This document shows positions 35,446 through 44,294 of a stretch of 64,000 nucleotides of DNA, one piece after another (the stretch's first letter is position 1; every line of letters begins with the position of its first letter). Under the pieces are notes generated by a model. The model worked only from the letters and a program-made list of their open reading frames with translations, had not been told where the DNA came from and did no database searches. The DNA comes from an uncultured Collinsella sp. (GTDB lineage Bacteria; Actinomycetota; Coriobacteriia; Coriobacteriales; Coriobacteriaceae). The translations under genes were made by a program, and so were the position numbers. The stretch spans positions 1-64,000 of the forward strand of contig CALFDJ010000016.1 in the NCBI GenBank assembly GCA_937950325.1, given 5' to 3'.

Positions 35446-35663
35446 ATCTCGATCTGTAACATCTAGACCCGATTTGGGCGGCTAGGTGTTACAGACCGAG
35501 ATATACCGGTGGGTTGGGTCGTGTTTGTCTAAATCTGTAACACGAGGGACGGATTTTGCCGAGTTGTTGTTATAGATTGAGATTTTCTAGCAGGCGGGTT
35601 TGGTTTGTCTCGATCTGTAACAGTAAGACCCGGTTTTGCCGCGTAACTGTTACAGATTGAGAT
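35446..35663. repeat. array of three tandem hairpins, about 80-bp period
   Basis: Three units at 35446-35502, 35528-35583 and 35608-35663 each have arms close to TCTCGATCTGTAACA and TGTTACAGATTGAGA around a loop of about 25 nt with the shared core GACCCGATTTTGCC. Unit 2 has more mismatches. The 358-base gap from tRNA terminator to the next gene (35397-35803) holds this array and no gene that I can see. Confidence 0.85.
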
Positions 35664-35809
35664 AAACCGACGGGCCGCCCCGCCCATCCCCATCCACCTG
35701 CCGCTACCTGCTGTCCGCCGATTTCCGTTGCGCTGTTGTATTCCCATGCCATATCCTCTAGACAACTACGCGGCATCATCGCCGCCGCGCCTACAAGAGA
35801 GGAATGTCC

Positions 35810-37840
35810 ATGACCGCATCTGCATCCAAGCTGCTCCAGCCCATTACGGTTGGCCCCCTTGAGCTCAAGAACCGCATTATGTTCCCGCCGCTGACCACCG
35901 GCTACGAGGAGCGCGACGGCTCCATTGGCAAGCGCAGCCTGGCTTTTTACGAGCGCCTGGCCCGTGGCGGTGTGAGCTACATCGTCATCGGCGACGTCGC
36001 TCCCGTCATGACCGCAAGCCCCACGCCCAAGCTGGCAACCGACGCCCAGATCCCCACGTTTAAGGCGCTGGCCGACGCCGTCCACAAGCACGGCGCCAAG
36101 GTCGCGCTGCAGCTGTTCCACCCCGAGTACGATGTGCCCGGTGTCGGCCGCATGGTCATGGGATCCATGGCCGCCGCCAAGGCCGCGCAGGAGGCCAAGG
36201 CCGCCGGCGACGAGGAGACCTTTGCCGCCAAGATGGCCGAGTCCAACGAGATCCGCAACCAGGCCTACGCCAAGCTGCATCACGACATGCAGCACTTTGT
36301 GAACGAGGCGAGCGTAGAGCAGCTCACCCAGATCAAGGAGGCCATCGCTGCCTCGGCCGCTCGCGCACAGCAGGCCGGGATCGACGCTATCGAGGTCCAC
36401 GGCGACCGCCTGGTGGGTTCGCTGTGCTCGGCCATCCTCAACCAGCGCACCGACGAGTACGGTGGTTCGTTCGAGAACCGCGTTCGCTACGCGCTGGAGG
36501 TCGTCGCCGCCATTAAGGAGGCCGCGCCGCAGCTGATGGTGGAGTACAAGCTCCCCGTGATCATGGAGAACCCCGACGGCACGCCGCGTGGCAAGGGTGG
36601 CCTGCAGCCCGACGAGGCCTGCGAGTTCGCCAAGCTGCTCGAGGGCGCGGGCATCGATATGATTCAGGTCGCACAGGCCAACCACACCGGCAACATGGGC
36701 GACACCATTCCGCCCATGGGTGCCATGCCCTACAACTGGACGCTGCCCGTGGCCGAGCGCGTCAAGGCCCTGGTCTCCGTGCCGGTGGCAACCGTGGGCC
36801 GCGTGGTTTCGGTCGAGGCCGGCGAGAAGATTCTGGAAGACGGCGCCGCCGACATCATCGCCTATGGCCGCTCGCTCATGTGCGACCCCGACATTGCGCT
36901 GAAGGCCGCCACGGGTGAGCCCATCCGCGAGTGCCTCAACTGCAACAAGGGCTGCGTCGATGCGATTCAAGACCGCAAGTACATCTCGTGCGTGCTCAAT
37001 GCCGAGAACGGCGATGAGGCAACCATCGCCATTAAGCCGGGCGAGGGCGACAAGAAGATCGCCGTGGTGGGCGGCGGCATCGCCGGTCTGGAGGCCGCGC
37101 GCGTGGCGGCCAAGCGCGGCTACGACGTGACCGTCTACGAGGCGAGCGATCATCTGGGCGGCCAGATTGTGCTGGCGGCCGCGCCTCCGCGCAAGGACGA
37201 GATCATGCGCTCGGTCGAGTACTACGAGAAGATTCTGCCCGGCCTGGGCGTGAAGGTCGAGCTCAACCATGCCGCTACCGCTGAGGACCTCAACGCCGCC
37301 GACGCTGCGATTGTGGCAGTGGGCGCGCACGACGTGGTCATCCCCGTTCCGGGTGCCGATTCGGACAAGGTTGTCTCGAGCTGGGACGTGCTGGCCGGCA
37401 AGGTGGAGCTTACGGGCCGCGTCGCTGTCATTGGCGGCGGCCTGGTGGGCACCGAGACTGCCGAGTACCTGCTGCAGCACGGTTGCGAGGTGGCGATTGT
37501 CGAGATGCTCGACAAGATTGCCGCAGGCGAGTCCGAGACCATTCTGCCGCTGATCATGAGCGACTTTGCAGAGCACAACGTGGAGCAGCACGTTAAGACC
37601 CGCCTGACCGCCATTACCGACGAGGGCGTGGAGGCCATTCGCACCACCGAGGACGGCGCCGAGGAGCCGGTGAAGATCGCCTGCGATTACGTGGTGATGG
37701 CCGTGGGCTCCAAGGCCAACGCGTTTGACCTGGATGGCGTGACGGTGCCCGTGACCTGCGTGGGCGACTGCTCGGGTGAGCGCACCGCCGACATTGCGAG
37801 CGCCATTCGCACGGCGTATCACGCGGCCAACGAGCTGTAG
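35810..37840 (+). CDS. old yellow enzyme-family NAD(P)H:flavin oxidoreductase (enoate/dienoyl-CoA reductase type)
   Basis: A 676-residue three-part flavoprotein. The FMN TIM barrel (about 1-370) includes ELKNRIMFPPLTTGYE and RTDEYGGSFENRVRYALEV. A [4Fe-4S] site CLNCNKGCVDAI plus a Cys 11 residues on (about 378-400) joins it to an FAD/NAD(P)-binding half with KIAVVGGGIAGLEAARVAAKRG and RVAVIGGGLVGTETAEYLL. An Ala/Lys/Glu-rich insert of about 50 residues (about 118-170) in the barrel is unusual. The set resembles 2-enoate, 2,4-dienoyl-CoA and BaiCD/BaiH reductases; the substrate is unknown. ATG 35810 has AGAGG 7 bp upstream; ATG 35804 is too close. Monocistronic, with its own terminator. Confidence 0.85.
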   Translation: MTASASKLLQPITVGPLELKNRIMFPPLTTGYEERDGSIGKRSLAFYERLARGGVSYIVIGDVAPVMTASPTPKLATDAQIPTFKALADAVHKHGAKVALQLFHPEYDVPGVGRMVMGSMAAAKAAQEAKAAGDEETFAAKMAESNEIRNQAYAKLHHDMQHFVNEASVEQLTQIKEAIAASAARAQQAGIDAIEVHGDRLVGSLCSAILNQRTDEYGGSFENRVRYALEVVAAIKEAAPQLMVEYKLPVIMENPDGTPRGKGGLQPDEACEFAKLLEGAGIDMIQVAQANHTGNMGDTIPPMGAMPYNWTLPVAERVKALVSVPVATVGRVVSVEAGEKILEDGAADIIAYGRSLMCDPDIALKAATGEPIRECLNCNKGCVDAIQDRKYISCVLNAENGDEATIAIKPGEGDKKIAVVGGGIAGLEAARVAAKRGYDVTVYEASDHLGGQIVLAAAPPRKDEIMRSVEYYEKILPGLGVKVELNHAATAEDLNAADAAIVAVGAHDVVIPVPGADSDKVVSSWDVLAGKVELTGRVAVIGGGLVGTETAEYLLQHGCEVAIVEMLDKIAAGESETILPLIMSDFAEHNVEQHVKTRLTAITDEGVEAIRTTEDGAEEPVKIACDYVVMAVGSKANAFDLDGVTVPVTCVGDCSGERTADIASAIRTAYHAANEL

Positions 37841-37915
37841 TTGAACATCGCGGCCAGGCGGGGCGGTAGCACGGATCCGTCTCGCCCGGCTGTGTCCCGT
37901 CGGGTGTCAACCGGT

Positions 37916-37951
37916 GCGGGGCCTGCAAGCGCAGCAGGTCCCGCCCTTTTT
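37916..37951 (+). terminator. rho-independent terminator
   Basis: GCGGGGCCTGC (37916-37926) pairs with GCAGCAGGTCCCGC (37931-37944) and is followed by CCTTTTT. The rest of 37952-38210 is markedly AT-rich, with no gene visible. Confidence 0.8.
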
Positions 37952-38210
37952 GTTTTGCTCCGATGAATGGCAATGCGCGGTAATCATGAGGAGTGAGGAC
38001 GTCTACTGCCTTGCAGATCACTCAAAAATATTGGGGGAGGGGTTAATAACTATATCCTCTATACCAAAGGACATAAAGAGATGCCAATTTTGTTGACAAG
38101 CGAATGACGATTAGCTGCGAGTCAGCTACCAGCGTAAATAATCGATAAAGATATGTCGTAATTTGGTGCCAAATGCCCAGATAATGCCGCGTCTATTTTA
38201 ATTAACTGCT

Positions 38211-38239
38211 TTGAGCAAACAGTAAAATGCTACTATCTA
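38211..38239 (+). promoter_or_regulatory. promoter of the HTH gene
   Basis: TTGAGC (38211-38216), a 17-bp spacer and TATCTA (38234-38239) within an AT-rich stretch, about 50 bp before the coding start. Confidence 0.5.
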
Positions 38240-38289
38240 ACTTGCACGTAAGAAGGCAGATTAACGGTTAAGGCTAAGAAGTGGCAGGT

Positions 38290-38685
38290 ATGTCGGAAGC
38301 AACTAGGACTCGCACGCATGCGCCCGAGGTTAGGCAGCGCGCCGTCGAGATCCTCCAAGAGGGGGTCGGTCATCGCGCTCTCGCCGCGGAGCTTGGCATT
38401 CCCCAGGCCACGGCTCGTCAGTGGGCCCGCGCGTATGCCGTGGGCGGTGCCGACGCCGTTCTCAATGCCGGTTCGCATCATCACACCTATTCGTACGACG
38501 TAAAGCTCGCTGTGGTTAAGGACCGTCTGGAAAACGGCTTGACGGTTCGCGAGGCCATGATCAAGCACAAGATTCCCAGCGAGTCTTCGGTCAAGGCTTG
38601 GTGCCGTCAGTACCGCGAGAGCGGTGAGTCCGCACTGGTCGATAAGCCGCGCGGTCGCAAGCCGCGCGTTAAAAAGGCGGAATAG
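38290..38685 (+). CDS. helix-turn-helix protein (transposase-OrfA-like)
   Basis: A basic protein of 131 residues with two helix-turn-helix units. The first is VRQRAVEILQEGVGHRALAA followed by ELGIPQATARQWARAY. The second is VKLAVVKDRLENGLTVREA followed by HKIPSESSVKAWCRQYRES. The pattern is that of HTH_29/IS3 OrfA-type domains, but no transposase catalytic ORF or terminal repeats adjoin it, so it may be a domesticated regulator. The C-terminus is Arg/Lys-rich (KPRGRKPRVKKAE). I prefer ATG 38290; GTG 38281 is the alternative and has AAGG 7 bp upstream. Its 250-bp AT-rich upstream region suggests separate regulation. Confidence 0.65.
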   Translation: MSEATRTRTHAPEVRQRAVEILQEGVGHRALAAELGIPQATARQWARAYAVGGADAVLNAGSHHHTYSYDVKLAVVKDRLENGLTVREAMIKHKIPSESSVKAWCRQYRESGESALVDKPRGRKPRVKKAE

Positions 38686-38697
38686 CAAACGGGATGG

Positions 38698-38720
38698 TGC
38701 GCCCACAGGGGCGCATTTTT
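38698..38720 (+). terminator. rho-independent terminator
   Basis: TGCGCCC (38698-38704) pairs with GGGCGCA (38709-38715), followed by TTTTT. Confidence 0.9.
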
Positions 38721-38970
38721 CTTGCCGCGCCAACTTTTTGGACCGGCGCGAGCCTATCGGGACATCCTCCAACGTGGTCAATAAACCGCGCGCAGTGGCC
38801 CGCGCGTCTGTCGTTGCGGTAAGGGAGCGTCACCCCTCTACTCCAATGCGGACGTACCCTTGCCCCGTACGCCTAAAACTCCCCAGTTGACCGAAAACCT
38901 GCCGCCGCTATTCCTCAATTGAGCTATAACGTTAAACAATTGCAGCGTTTTTGCATGGGGGAGTGATGGT

Positions 38971-41853
38971 ATGACGCTACTGTATTTCCTTACCCTGTTT
39001 CCGCTGGTACCGGCGCTGGGCATGCTGCTCGCGCGCGGTGACCGCGCCCGCGATGCGGTGGGGCTCATAGGCTCCGGCATTATTATGGCGGTGACAGTTG
39101 TAGTCGCCGTCATGTTTTTTGGCACGGGTCCGCAGAGCTTTGAGGTTGCCCCCGGCACCTCGCATGTGCTCTCGATCATCAGCTCCGTCATCGACGTAAT
39201 TCTGTGCGCCGTCATCCTGTACAACGCGTACAAATATAGGAACGCGCTCACCATGGTGCTCGGCATAGTCCAGCTGGTGGGCTCGCTCGCCTTTGCAGCC
39301 ATGACGCTGCCCGCGGCCGAAGCCGTCACGGCGACGCCGCTCTACCTGGACTACATGAGCGTGATCATGGTCCTCGCCGTCGGCATTGTTGGCAGCCTCA
39401 TCTGCGTGTATGCCTTGGGTTATATGAAGGACTTCCAGGCCCACGACGAGCACGAGGCCGCACTGCGCGGGCAGACCGCGCCCGACCGTCGCCCGCAGTT
39501 CCTGGCGCTTATGTTCCTGTTCCTCTCAGCCATGTTCGTCATCGTGACGAGCGACAACCTTGAGTGGCTGTTCTGCGGCTGGGAAATCACCACCGTGTGC
39601 TCGTTCCTTATGATTGGCTACACGCGCACGCCCGAGGCCATCAAGAACGCTTTCACCCAGATCATCCTTAACATGCTGGGCGGTATCGCGTTTTTGGCGG
39701 GCCTTATGTTCTTGCACGTTAACGGCATGCCGCTGACCATCTCGGGCATGATCGAGCTTTCCGGCGCCGGTACCGCGCAATCCGCACTGCTGGTGATGCC
39801 GGTCATCCTGTTGTCGCTCGCCGCACTCACCAAGGCCGCACAGATGCCGTTCCACACGTGGCTGTTGGGTGCCATGGTTGCCCCCACGCCCACGAGCGCC
39901 CTGCTGCACTCGTCAACCATGGTCAAAGCCGGCGTGTTCCTGATGGTCAAGCTGAGCCCGCTCTATGCCATCTATCCTGTGACCGGCTTTATGGTCACGA
40001 GTGTGGGTGCCATCACGTTTTTGCTCGCTGCCCTCATGGCCATCTCGCAGAGCAACGCCAAACGCGTGCTCGCGTACTCCACCATTTCCAACTTGGGCCT
40101 CATTAGTGCCTGCTTGGGTGTCGGCGCGCCCGAGGCCGTATGGGCGGCCATCTTCCTGATCCTGTTCCACACGGTGGCCAAGTCGCTGCTGTTCCTGTGC
40201 GTGGGCACGGCCGAGCATCATATCGGCAGCCGCGATATCGAGGACATGGACGGCATGTTCAGCCGCATGCCGCACCTGACGCGCCTGATGATGCTGGGCA
40301 TCATGGGCATGTTTGTGGCGCCGTTTGGCATGCTCGTGTCCAAGTGGGGCGCCCTGGTGGCGTTCGCGCAGACCGGCAACGTGCTCATGATCATGGTGCT
40401 TGCCTTTGGCTCGGCCGCGACGTTCTTCTTCTGGGGCAAGTGGCTTGCCAAGCTTTCGGGCGTCGACCCCACGGCTCAAAACGTTGAGGTCAATGTCCAT
40501 AAGACCGAATGGATGGCCCTCAACACCATCGCCGCGCTGCTTATTCTGTGCTGCGTGGCGTTCCCGGTTATCTCGAGCGGTCTGGTGTCGCCTTACTTGG
40601 CCATGGTGTTTGGCCGCGTGCCGTACGTTATTGGCAAGGACGCCATGTATCTGATGGTGGTTATCGTGGCTTTTATTGCCGTGGTGTTGCTGACTTCATT
40701 CCGCGTGAGCAACAAACCGCATGTAAACGTATATCTTTCGGGTGTGGGAACCGACAAATATCGCCATTTCCGCGGCTCGATGGGACACGAGGTAAAGGCC
40801 GAAAAGCGCAATTGGTACTCGGAGGACGCCCTTGGCGAGAAGCGTATTGGCCCCGCGGGTAGCGTCGTGTGCTGCAGCATTATCTTGTTTGCGCTGCTGT
40901 GTTGCGCATGGATTGGGCCCGAGAGACTTGCCATGAGTGCGCCCTCGGTGCTGCGCGGCAAGTATTTTGAAGGTTCGGGTGTCGTGGGCATTTTTATTGG
41001 CACCGTGGCGTTTGCCCTGCTGGCGCCGCTTGTGGGTGGCATGATCGACGGCATCGACCGCAAGCTGTCCGCCCGCATGCAGGGCCGCGTGGGCCCGCGC
41101 CTGCTGCAGCCCTTCTACGACGTTGCCAAGCTGCTGCGCAAGGCCCCCGCCAGCGTAAACACCATGGACGATACCTATATGGCGTGCGCGCTCATCTTTA
41201 CCGTTGTGGGCGGCGGCATCTTTGTGTCGGGCTCTAACACGCTACTGTGCGCTTTTATGGTGACGCTCGCCGCGATCTTTGTGGTGCTGGCGTCCGCCTC
41301 GACGCAAAGCCCGTTTGCCCAGGTTGGCGCCGATCGTGAGTTACTGCAGGTTATGAGTTACGAGCCCGCCGTTTTGCTGATGAGCGTGGGCCTGTACCTT
41401 GCCACCGACAGCTTTGATTCCATCGCCGTGACGGGGCAGTCGGTCCCCATCATCGTGTACAGCGCACCCATTTTCCTCGCGTTGCTCGCGGTGCTTACCA
41501 TCAAGCTGCGCAAGTCGCCGTTTGACCTTTCGTACTCGCATCATGCGCATCAGGAGATCGTCCAGGGCGTCGCCACCGAGATGAGCGGCGGCACGCTGGC
41601 CAAGATGACCCTTATGCACTGGTGCGAGACCGTGCTGTTTTTGATGTGGGTGGGCATGTTCTTTGTTTGGGACAACCCCGTGAGCTGGGTTGTAGCCCTG
41701 GTCGTGATGGCCGCGACGTATTTTGTCGAGGTCCTGATCGACAACACCTTCGCACGCAGCACCTGGCGCAGCTGCTTTAGGCTCGGATGGGGCGTGGCGC
41801 TGGTGTTTGGCCTGCTCAACCTTATGCCCATCCTCGTCGACGTGTTTATTTAG
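38971..41853 (+). CDS. Ech-type hydrogenase membrane subunits A and B fused (NuoL-like + NuoH-like)
   Basis: A single 960-residue membrane protein. Residues about 1-580 form a proton-pumping subunit of the NuoL/Mrp-antiporter family (EchA), with FCGWEITTVCSFLMIGYTR, MPFHTWLLGAMVAPTPTSAL and SNAKRVLAYSTISNLGL. Residues about 650-960 match NuoH/EchB, with RMQGRVGPRLLQPFYDVAKL and LLQVMSYEPAVLL. In known ech operons these are separate genes. The frame is uninterrupted across the junction (about residues 590-650, with a loop HVNVYLSGVGTDKYRHFRG). ATG 38971 follows GGGGGAG. It anchors the hydrogenase and moves ions. First gene of the echAB-C-D-E-F operon. Confidence 0.9.
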   Translation: MTLLYFLTLFPLVPALGMLLARGDRARDAVGLIGSGIIMAVTVVVAVMFFGTGPQSFEVAPGTSHVLSIISSVIDVILCAVILYNAYKYRNALTMVLGIVQLVGSLAFAAMTLPAAEAVTATPLYLDYMSVIMVLAVGIVGSLICVYALGYMKDFQAHDEHEAALRGQTAPDRRPQFLALMFLFLSAMFVIVTSDNLEWLFCGWEITTVCSFLMIGYTRTPEAIKNAFTQIILNMLGGIAFLAGLMFLHVNGMPLTISGMIELSGAGTAQSALLVMPVILLSLAALTKAAQMPFHTWLLGAMVAPTPTSALLHSSTMVKAGVFLMVKLSPLYAIYPVTGFMVTSVGAITFLLAALMAISQSNAKRVLAYSTISNLGLISACLGVGAPEAVWAAIFLILFHTVAKSLLFLCVGTAEHHIGSRDIEDMDGMFSRMPHLTRLMMLGIMGMFVAPFGMLVSKWGALVAFAQTGNVLMIMVLAFGSAATFFFWGKWLAKLSGVDPTAQNVEVNVHKTEWMALNTIAALLILCCVAFPVISSGLVSPYLAMVFGRVPYVIGKDAMYLMVVIVAFIAVVLLTSFRVSNKPHVNVYLSGVGTDKYRHFRGSMGHEVKAEKRNWYSEDALGEKRIGPAGSVVCCSIILFALLCCAWIGPERLAMSAPSVLRGKYFEGSGVVGIFIGTVAFALLAPLVGGMIDGIDRKLSARMQGRVGPRLLQPFYDVAKLLRKAPASVNTMDDTYMACALIFTVVGGGIFVSGSNTLLCAFMVTLAAIFVVLASASTQSPFAQVGADRELLQVMSYEPAVLLMSVGLYLATDSFDSIAVTGQSVPIIVYSAPIFLALLAVLTIKLRKSPFDLSYSHHAHQEIVQGVATEMSGGTLAKMTLMHWCETVLFLMWVGMFFVWDNPVSWVVALVVMAATYFVEVLIDNTFARSTWRSCFRLGWGVALVFGLLNLMPILVDVFI

Positions 41854-41865
41854 GAGGCGGCATCC

Positions 41866-42453
41866 ATGGATCATAAAATGTCGCGCTCGCCGTGGGTTAT
41901 TCATTACGACGGTTCGAGCTGCAACGGATGCGATATCGAGGTGCTGGCCTCGCTCACGCCGCTGTTCGATGCGGAGCGCTTTGGCGTGGTCAACACCGGC
42001 AACCCCAAGCATGCGGATATCTTTTTGGTGACGGGGTCGGTCAATGCCCAGAACCTGCCCGTCGTGCGCCAGATCTACAACCAGATGCTCGAGCCCAAGT
42101 GCGTGGTGGCCTGCGGCATCTGCGCGTGTTCGGGCGGCGTATTCCGCGATGCCTATAACGTGATCGGCGGCGTGGACCGTGCGATTCCCGTGGACGTGTA
42201 TGCGCCCGGGTGCGCCATTCGTCCCGAGACCGTGATCGATGCCATCGTGGAGGCGTGCGGCATCCTTGATCAGAAGGAGGCCGTGATGCGCGCCGGCGGC
42301 GATCCGCTCACCGTGGGCGGTGCCGCTACCTGGGACGGTGGCGTTGAGCTGGGCGAGGACGGGTTTGTGGCCGCGGGGGCCGGGGCTGACGGTGCCGGTG
42401 ACGTGCCTGCCGGGAAGCCCGTCGCGCCCGCCGCTGCAAAGGAGGCCGAGTAA
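41866..42453 (+). CDS. Ech hydrogenase small subunit (NuoB-like, EchC)
   Basis: Electron-transfer subunit (195 residues) with one [4Fe-4S] cluster next to the NiFe site. Ligand cysteines are visible in SSCNGCDIEV, ACGICACSGG and APGCAIRPE, the order expected for NuoB/EchC. A Gly/Ala-rich C-terminal tail (about 150-195) is extra to the fold. ATG 41866 has AGGAGG upstream, 12 bp after the fused membrane gene. The stop overlaps the next start by one base (TAATG), so the operon is tightly coupled. Confidence 0.92.
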   Translation: MDHKMSRSPWVIHYDGSSCNGCDIEVLASLTPLFDAERFGVVNTGNPKHADIFLVTGSVNAQNLPVVRQIYNQMLEPKCVVACGICACSGGVFRDAYNVIGGVDRAIPVDVYAPGCAIRPETVIDAIVEACGILDQKEAVMRAGGDPLTVGGAATWDGGVELGEDGFVAAGAGADGAGDVPAGKPVAPAAAKEAE

Positions 42454-43193
42454 TGCAAAAGGCTATCTATACCATCGTTGGGATCGACGAGCTGTTACCG
42501 AATGTGCAGGCGCTCAAGGGTGCCGGCGCGCGCTTTGTGCAGATGCATGCCGAGCGCTGTGTGGACGACGGATCGTATCGCCTGGTCTATACGTTTATCA
42601 ACGTCCGCGCTGCGCAAGAGCAGATCGCGCGGGACGGAAACTATGCGATCGAGAACCTGGTGGTTGAGGGCATCGACCAGTACCAGGAGATTCCGTCCAT
42701 CAGCTCGTATTACCCCGCGGTGTTCCCGTTTGAGAACGAGGCGCACGACCTGTTTGGCCTTGCCATCACCGACATGCAGGTCGACTTTAAGGGCTTTTTC
42801 TACCAGGTTTCGACTGCCGAGCCCATGAGCGTCATCACGCCCGAGGTGAAGGCCGCGCGCGAGAAAGCCATGAAGGTCCGTGCCGCTGCCGAGGCCAAGG
42901 CGCGCAAGGCCGCGGCCGAAAAGGCCGCCGCTGCGGCTGCTGCAGGGGAGAGCGCTGCGAGTGCCGGCGATGCTTCGGCTGCGGCGAGCGCCGGCGACGC
43001 CGCGGGCGTCGCTGCTCAGCCCGCTGCGGCTGCCGGCTCCGATGCTCAGCACGATGAAGCTGCTGCCAAGGCCGCACTTAAGGCCGCCGAGATGGAGGCA
43101 AAGCTCGCCGCCATGGATCCCGAGAAAGCAGCCAAGGTCCGCGCGGCGCTTGCCGCCAAGGCCGCCCGCGACAAGCAGAAAAAGGAGGCGTAA
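42453..43193 (+). CDS. Ech hydrogenase subunit D (NuoC-like) with Ala-rich tail
   Basis: Residues 1-125 match the NuoC/EchD 30-kDa family: YRLVYTFINVRAAQEQI, then SYYPAVFPFENEAHDLFGL and MQVDFKGFFYQV. NuoC-like subunits brace the catalytic core. From about residue 130 to 246 the chain becomes almost entirely Ala, Lys, Glu, Gly and Asp (for example AEAKARKAAAEKAAAAAAA), likely a long helix or disordered tail without counterpart in the M. barkeri-type EchD. The start overlaps the echC stop by one base. Six bases separate it from the large subunit gene. Confidence 0.9.
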   Translation: MQKAIYTIVGIDELLPNVQALKGAGARFVQMHAERCVDDGSYRLVYTFINVRAAQEQIARDGNYAIENLVVEGIDQYQEIPSISSYYPAVFPFENEAHDLFGLAITDMQVDFKGFFYQVSTAEPMSVITPEVKAAREKAMKVRAAAEAKARKAAAEKAAAAAAAGESAASAGDASAAASAGDAAGVAAQPAAAAGSDAQHDEAAAKAALKAAEMEAKLAAMDPEKAAKVRAALAAKAARDKQKKEA

Positions 43194-43198
43194 GGTCC

Positions 43199-44287
43199 AT
43201 GGCACATCGCTCCGTTATTCCGTTTGGCCCGCAGCACCCGGTGCTGCCCGAGCCGCTTCATTTGGACCTGGTGATCGAGGACGACCGCGTTTTCGAGGCA
43301 ATTCCGCAGATCGGCTTTGTGCACCGCGGACTCGAGAAGCTCATCGAAAAGCGTGACATGCACCAGTTTGGCTACATCGCCGAGCGCATCTGCGGCATCT
43401 GCGCCGTGGGCCACAGCTGCGGCTATGCCAGCGCCTGCGAGCGCATGCTCGACATCGAGGTGCCCGGCCGCGTGCAGTACATCCGCACCATTTTGCATGA
43501 GCTTTCGCGCATCCACTCGCATCTGCTGTGGCTGGGCCTGCTCGCCGATGCCTTTGGCTTCGAGGCGCTGTTCTATCGTTCGTGGACCCTGCGCGAGCAG
43601 ATTCTCAAGATTTTTGAGAGCACTTGCGGCGGGCGCGTGATCCTTTCGATTAACGAGATCGGCGGCCTTAAGCACGACATTGAGGACTCCGAGCTGGCCG
43701 GCATTGTCCAGACGCTCGATGCCATGCGCCCCGACTACGAGGCCCTGGTGCATACGTTTTTGGACGACAACAGCTGCGGCGAGCGCCTGCATGGCGTGGG
43801 CGTGATCAGCAAAAAGGACGCGCTGGAGCTTTCGATGGTCGGCCCGTTTGGGCGCGCCTCGGGCGTGGACTACGACGTGCGCATGTTTGGCGACGGTGCC
43901 TACGCGGATCTGGCTGCATTTGAGCCCATCGTTGCCATCGATGGCGACTGCTATGCCCGCTGCCAGGTGCGTTGTGCCGAGGTCACGCAGGCCATGGACA
44001 TTATCAAGGAGCTTGTCGGCAAGATTCCGCACGACGGCATCGGCGGGCGTACCAAGCTCACGCCGGCCGACGGTGCGCGCGGCGAGGTTGTGATTGAGCA
44101 GCCGCGTGGCGAGGCGTATTATTATGTGCGCGGCAACGGCACCAAGAATCTGGACCGTTTCCGCGTGCGCACGCCGACGTCGCAAAACCTGGCGGGTCTG
44201 ACGCATGCGCTGCAGGGCGTGCTCATTGCCAACGTGCCCATGATTATCCTGACCATCGACCCCTGCATTAGCTGCACGGAAAGGTAG
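43199..44287 (+). CDS. Ech [NiFe]-hydrogenase large subunit (NuoD-like, EchE)
   Basis: Catalytic subunit (362 residues) for H2 formation or uptake. The two CxxC pairs binding the NiFe centre are intact: ERICGICAVGHSC near residue 65 and IDPCISCTER at the extreme C-terminus. The sequence starts with IPFGPQHPVLPEPL, typical for NuoD/group 4 hydrogenases. The chain stops three residues after the last Cys, so there is no C-terminal peptide to be cleaved by a maturation protease, as described for CooH/Ech-type enzymes. RBS AAGGAGG overlaps the echD stop. The CxxC ligands separate it from the related NuoD of complex I, which lacks them. Confidence 0.95.
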   Translation: MAHRSVIPFGPQHPVLPEPLHLDLVIEDDRVFEAIPQIGFVHRGLEKLIEKRDMHQFGYIAERICGICAVGHSCGYASACERMLDIEVPGRVQYIRTILHELSRIHSHLLWLGLLADAFGFEALFYRSWTLREQILKIFESTCGGRVILSINEIGGLKHDIEDSELAGIVQTLDAMRPDYEALVHTFLDDNSCGERLHGVGVISKKDALELSMVGPFGRASGVDYDVRMFGDGAYADLAAFEPIVAIDGDCYARCQVRCAEVTQAMDIIKELVGKIPHDGIGGRTKLTPADGARGEVVIEQPRGEAYYYVRGNGTKNLDRFRVRTPTSQNLAGLTHALQGVLIANVPMIILTIDPCISCTER

Positions 44288-44294
44288 GCGCGGC

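Noticed and set aside
35446..35663. CRISPR array
   Set aside because: Only three units, each itself a hairpin with differing arms; no constant repeat with unique spacers, and no cas genes in the window.
38281..38685. Insertion sequence carrying the HTH gene
   Set aside because: No second transposase frame, no terminal inverted repeats and no target duplication could be found; only the HTH protein resembles OrfA.
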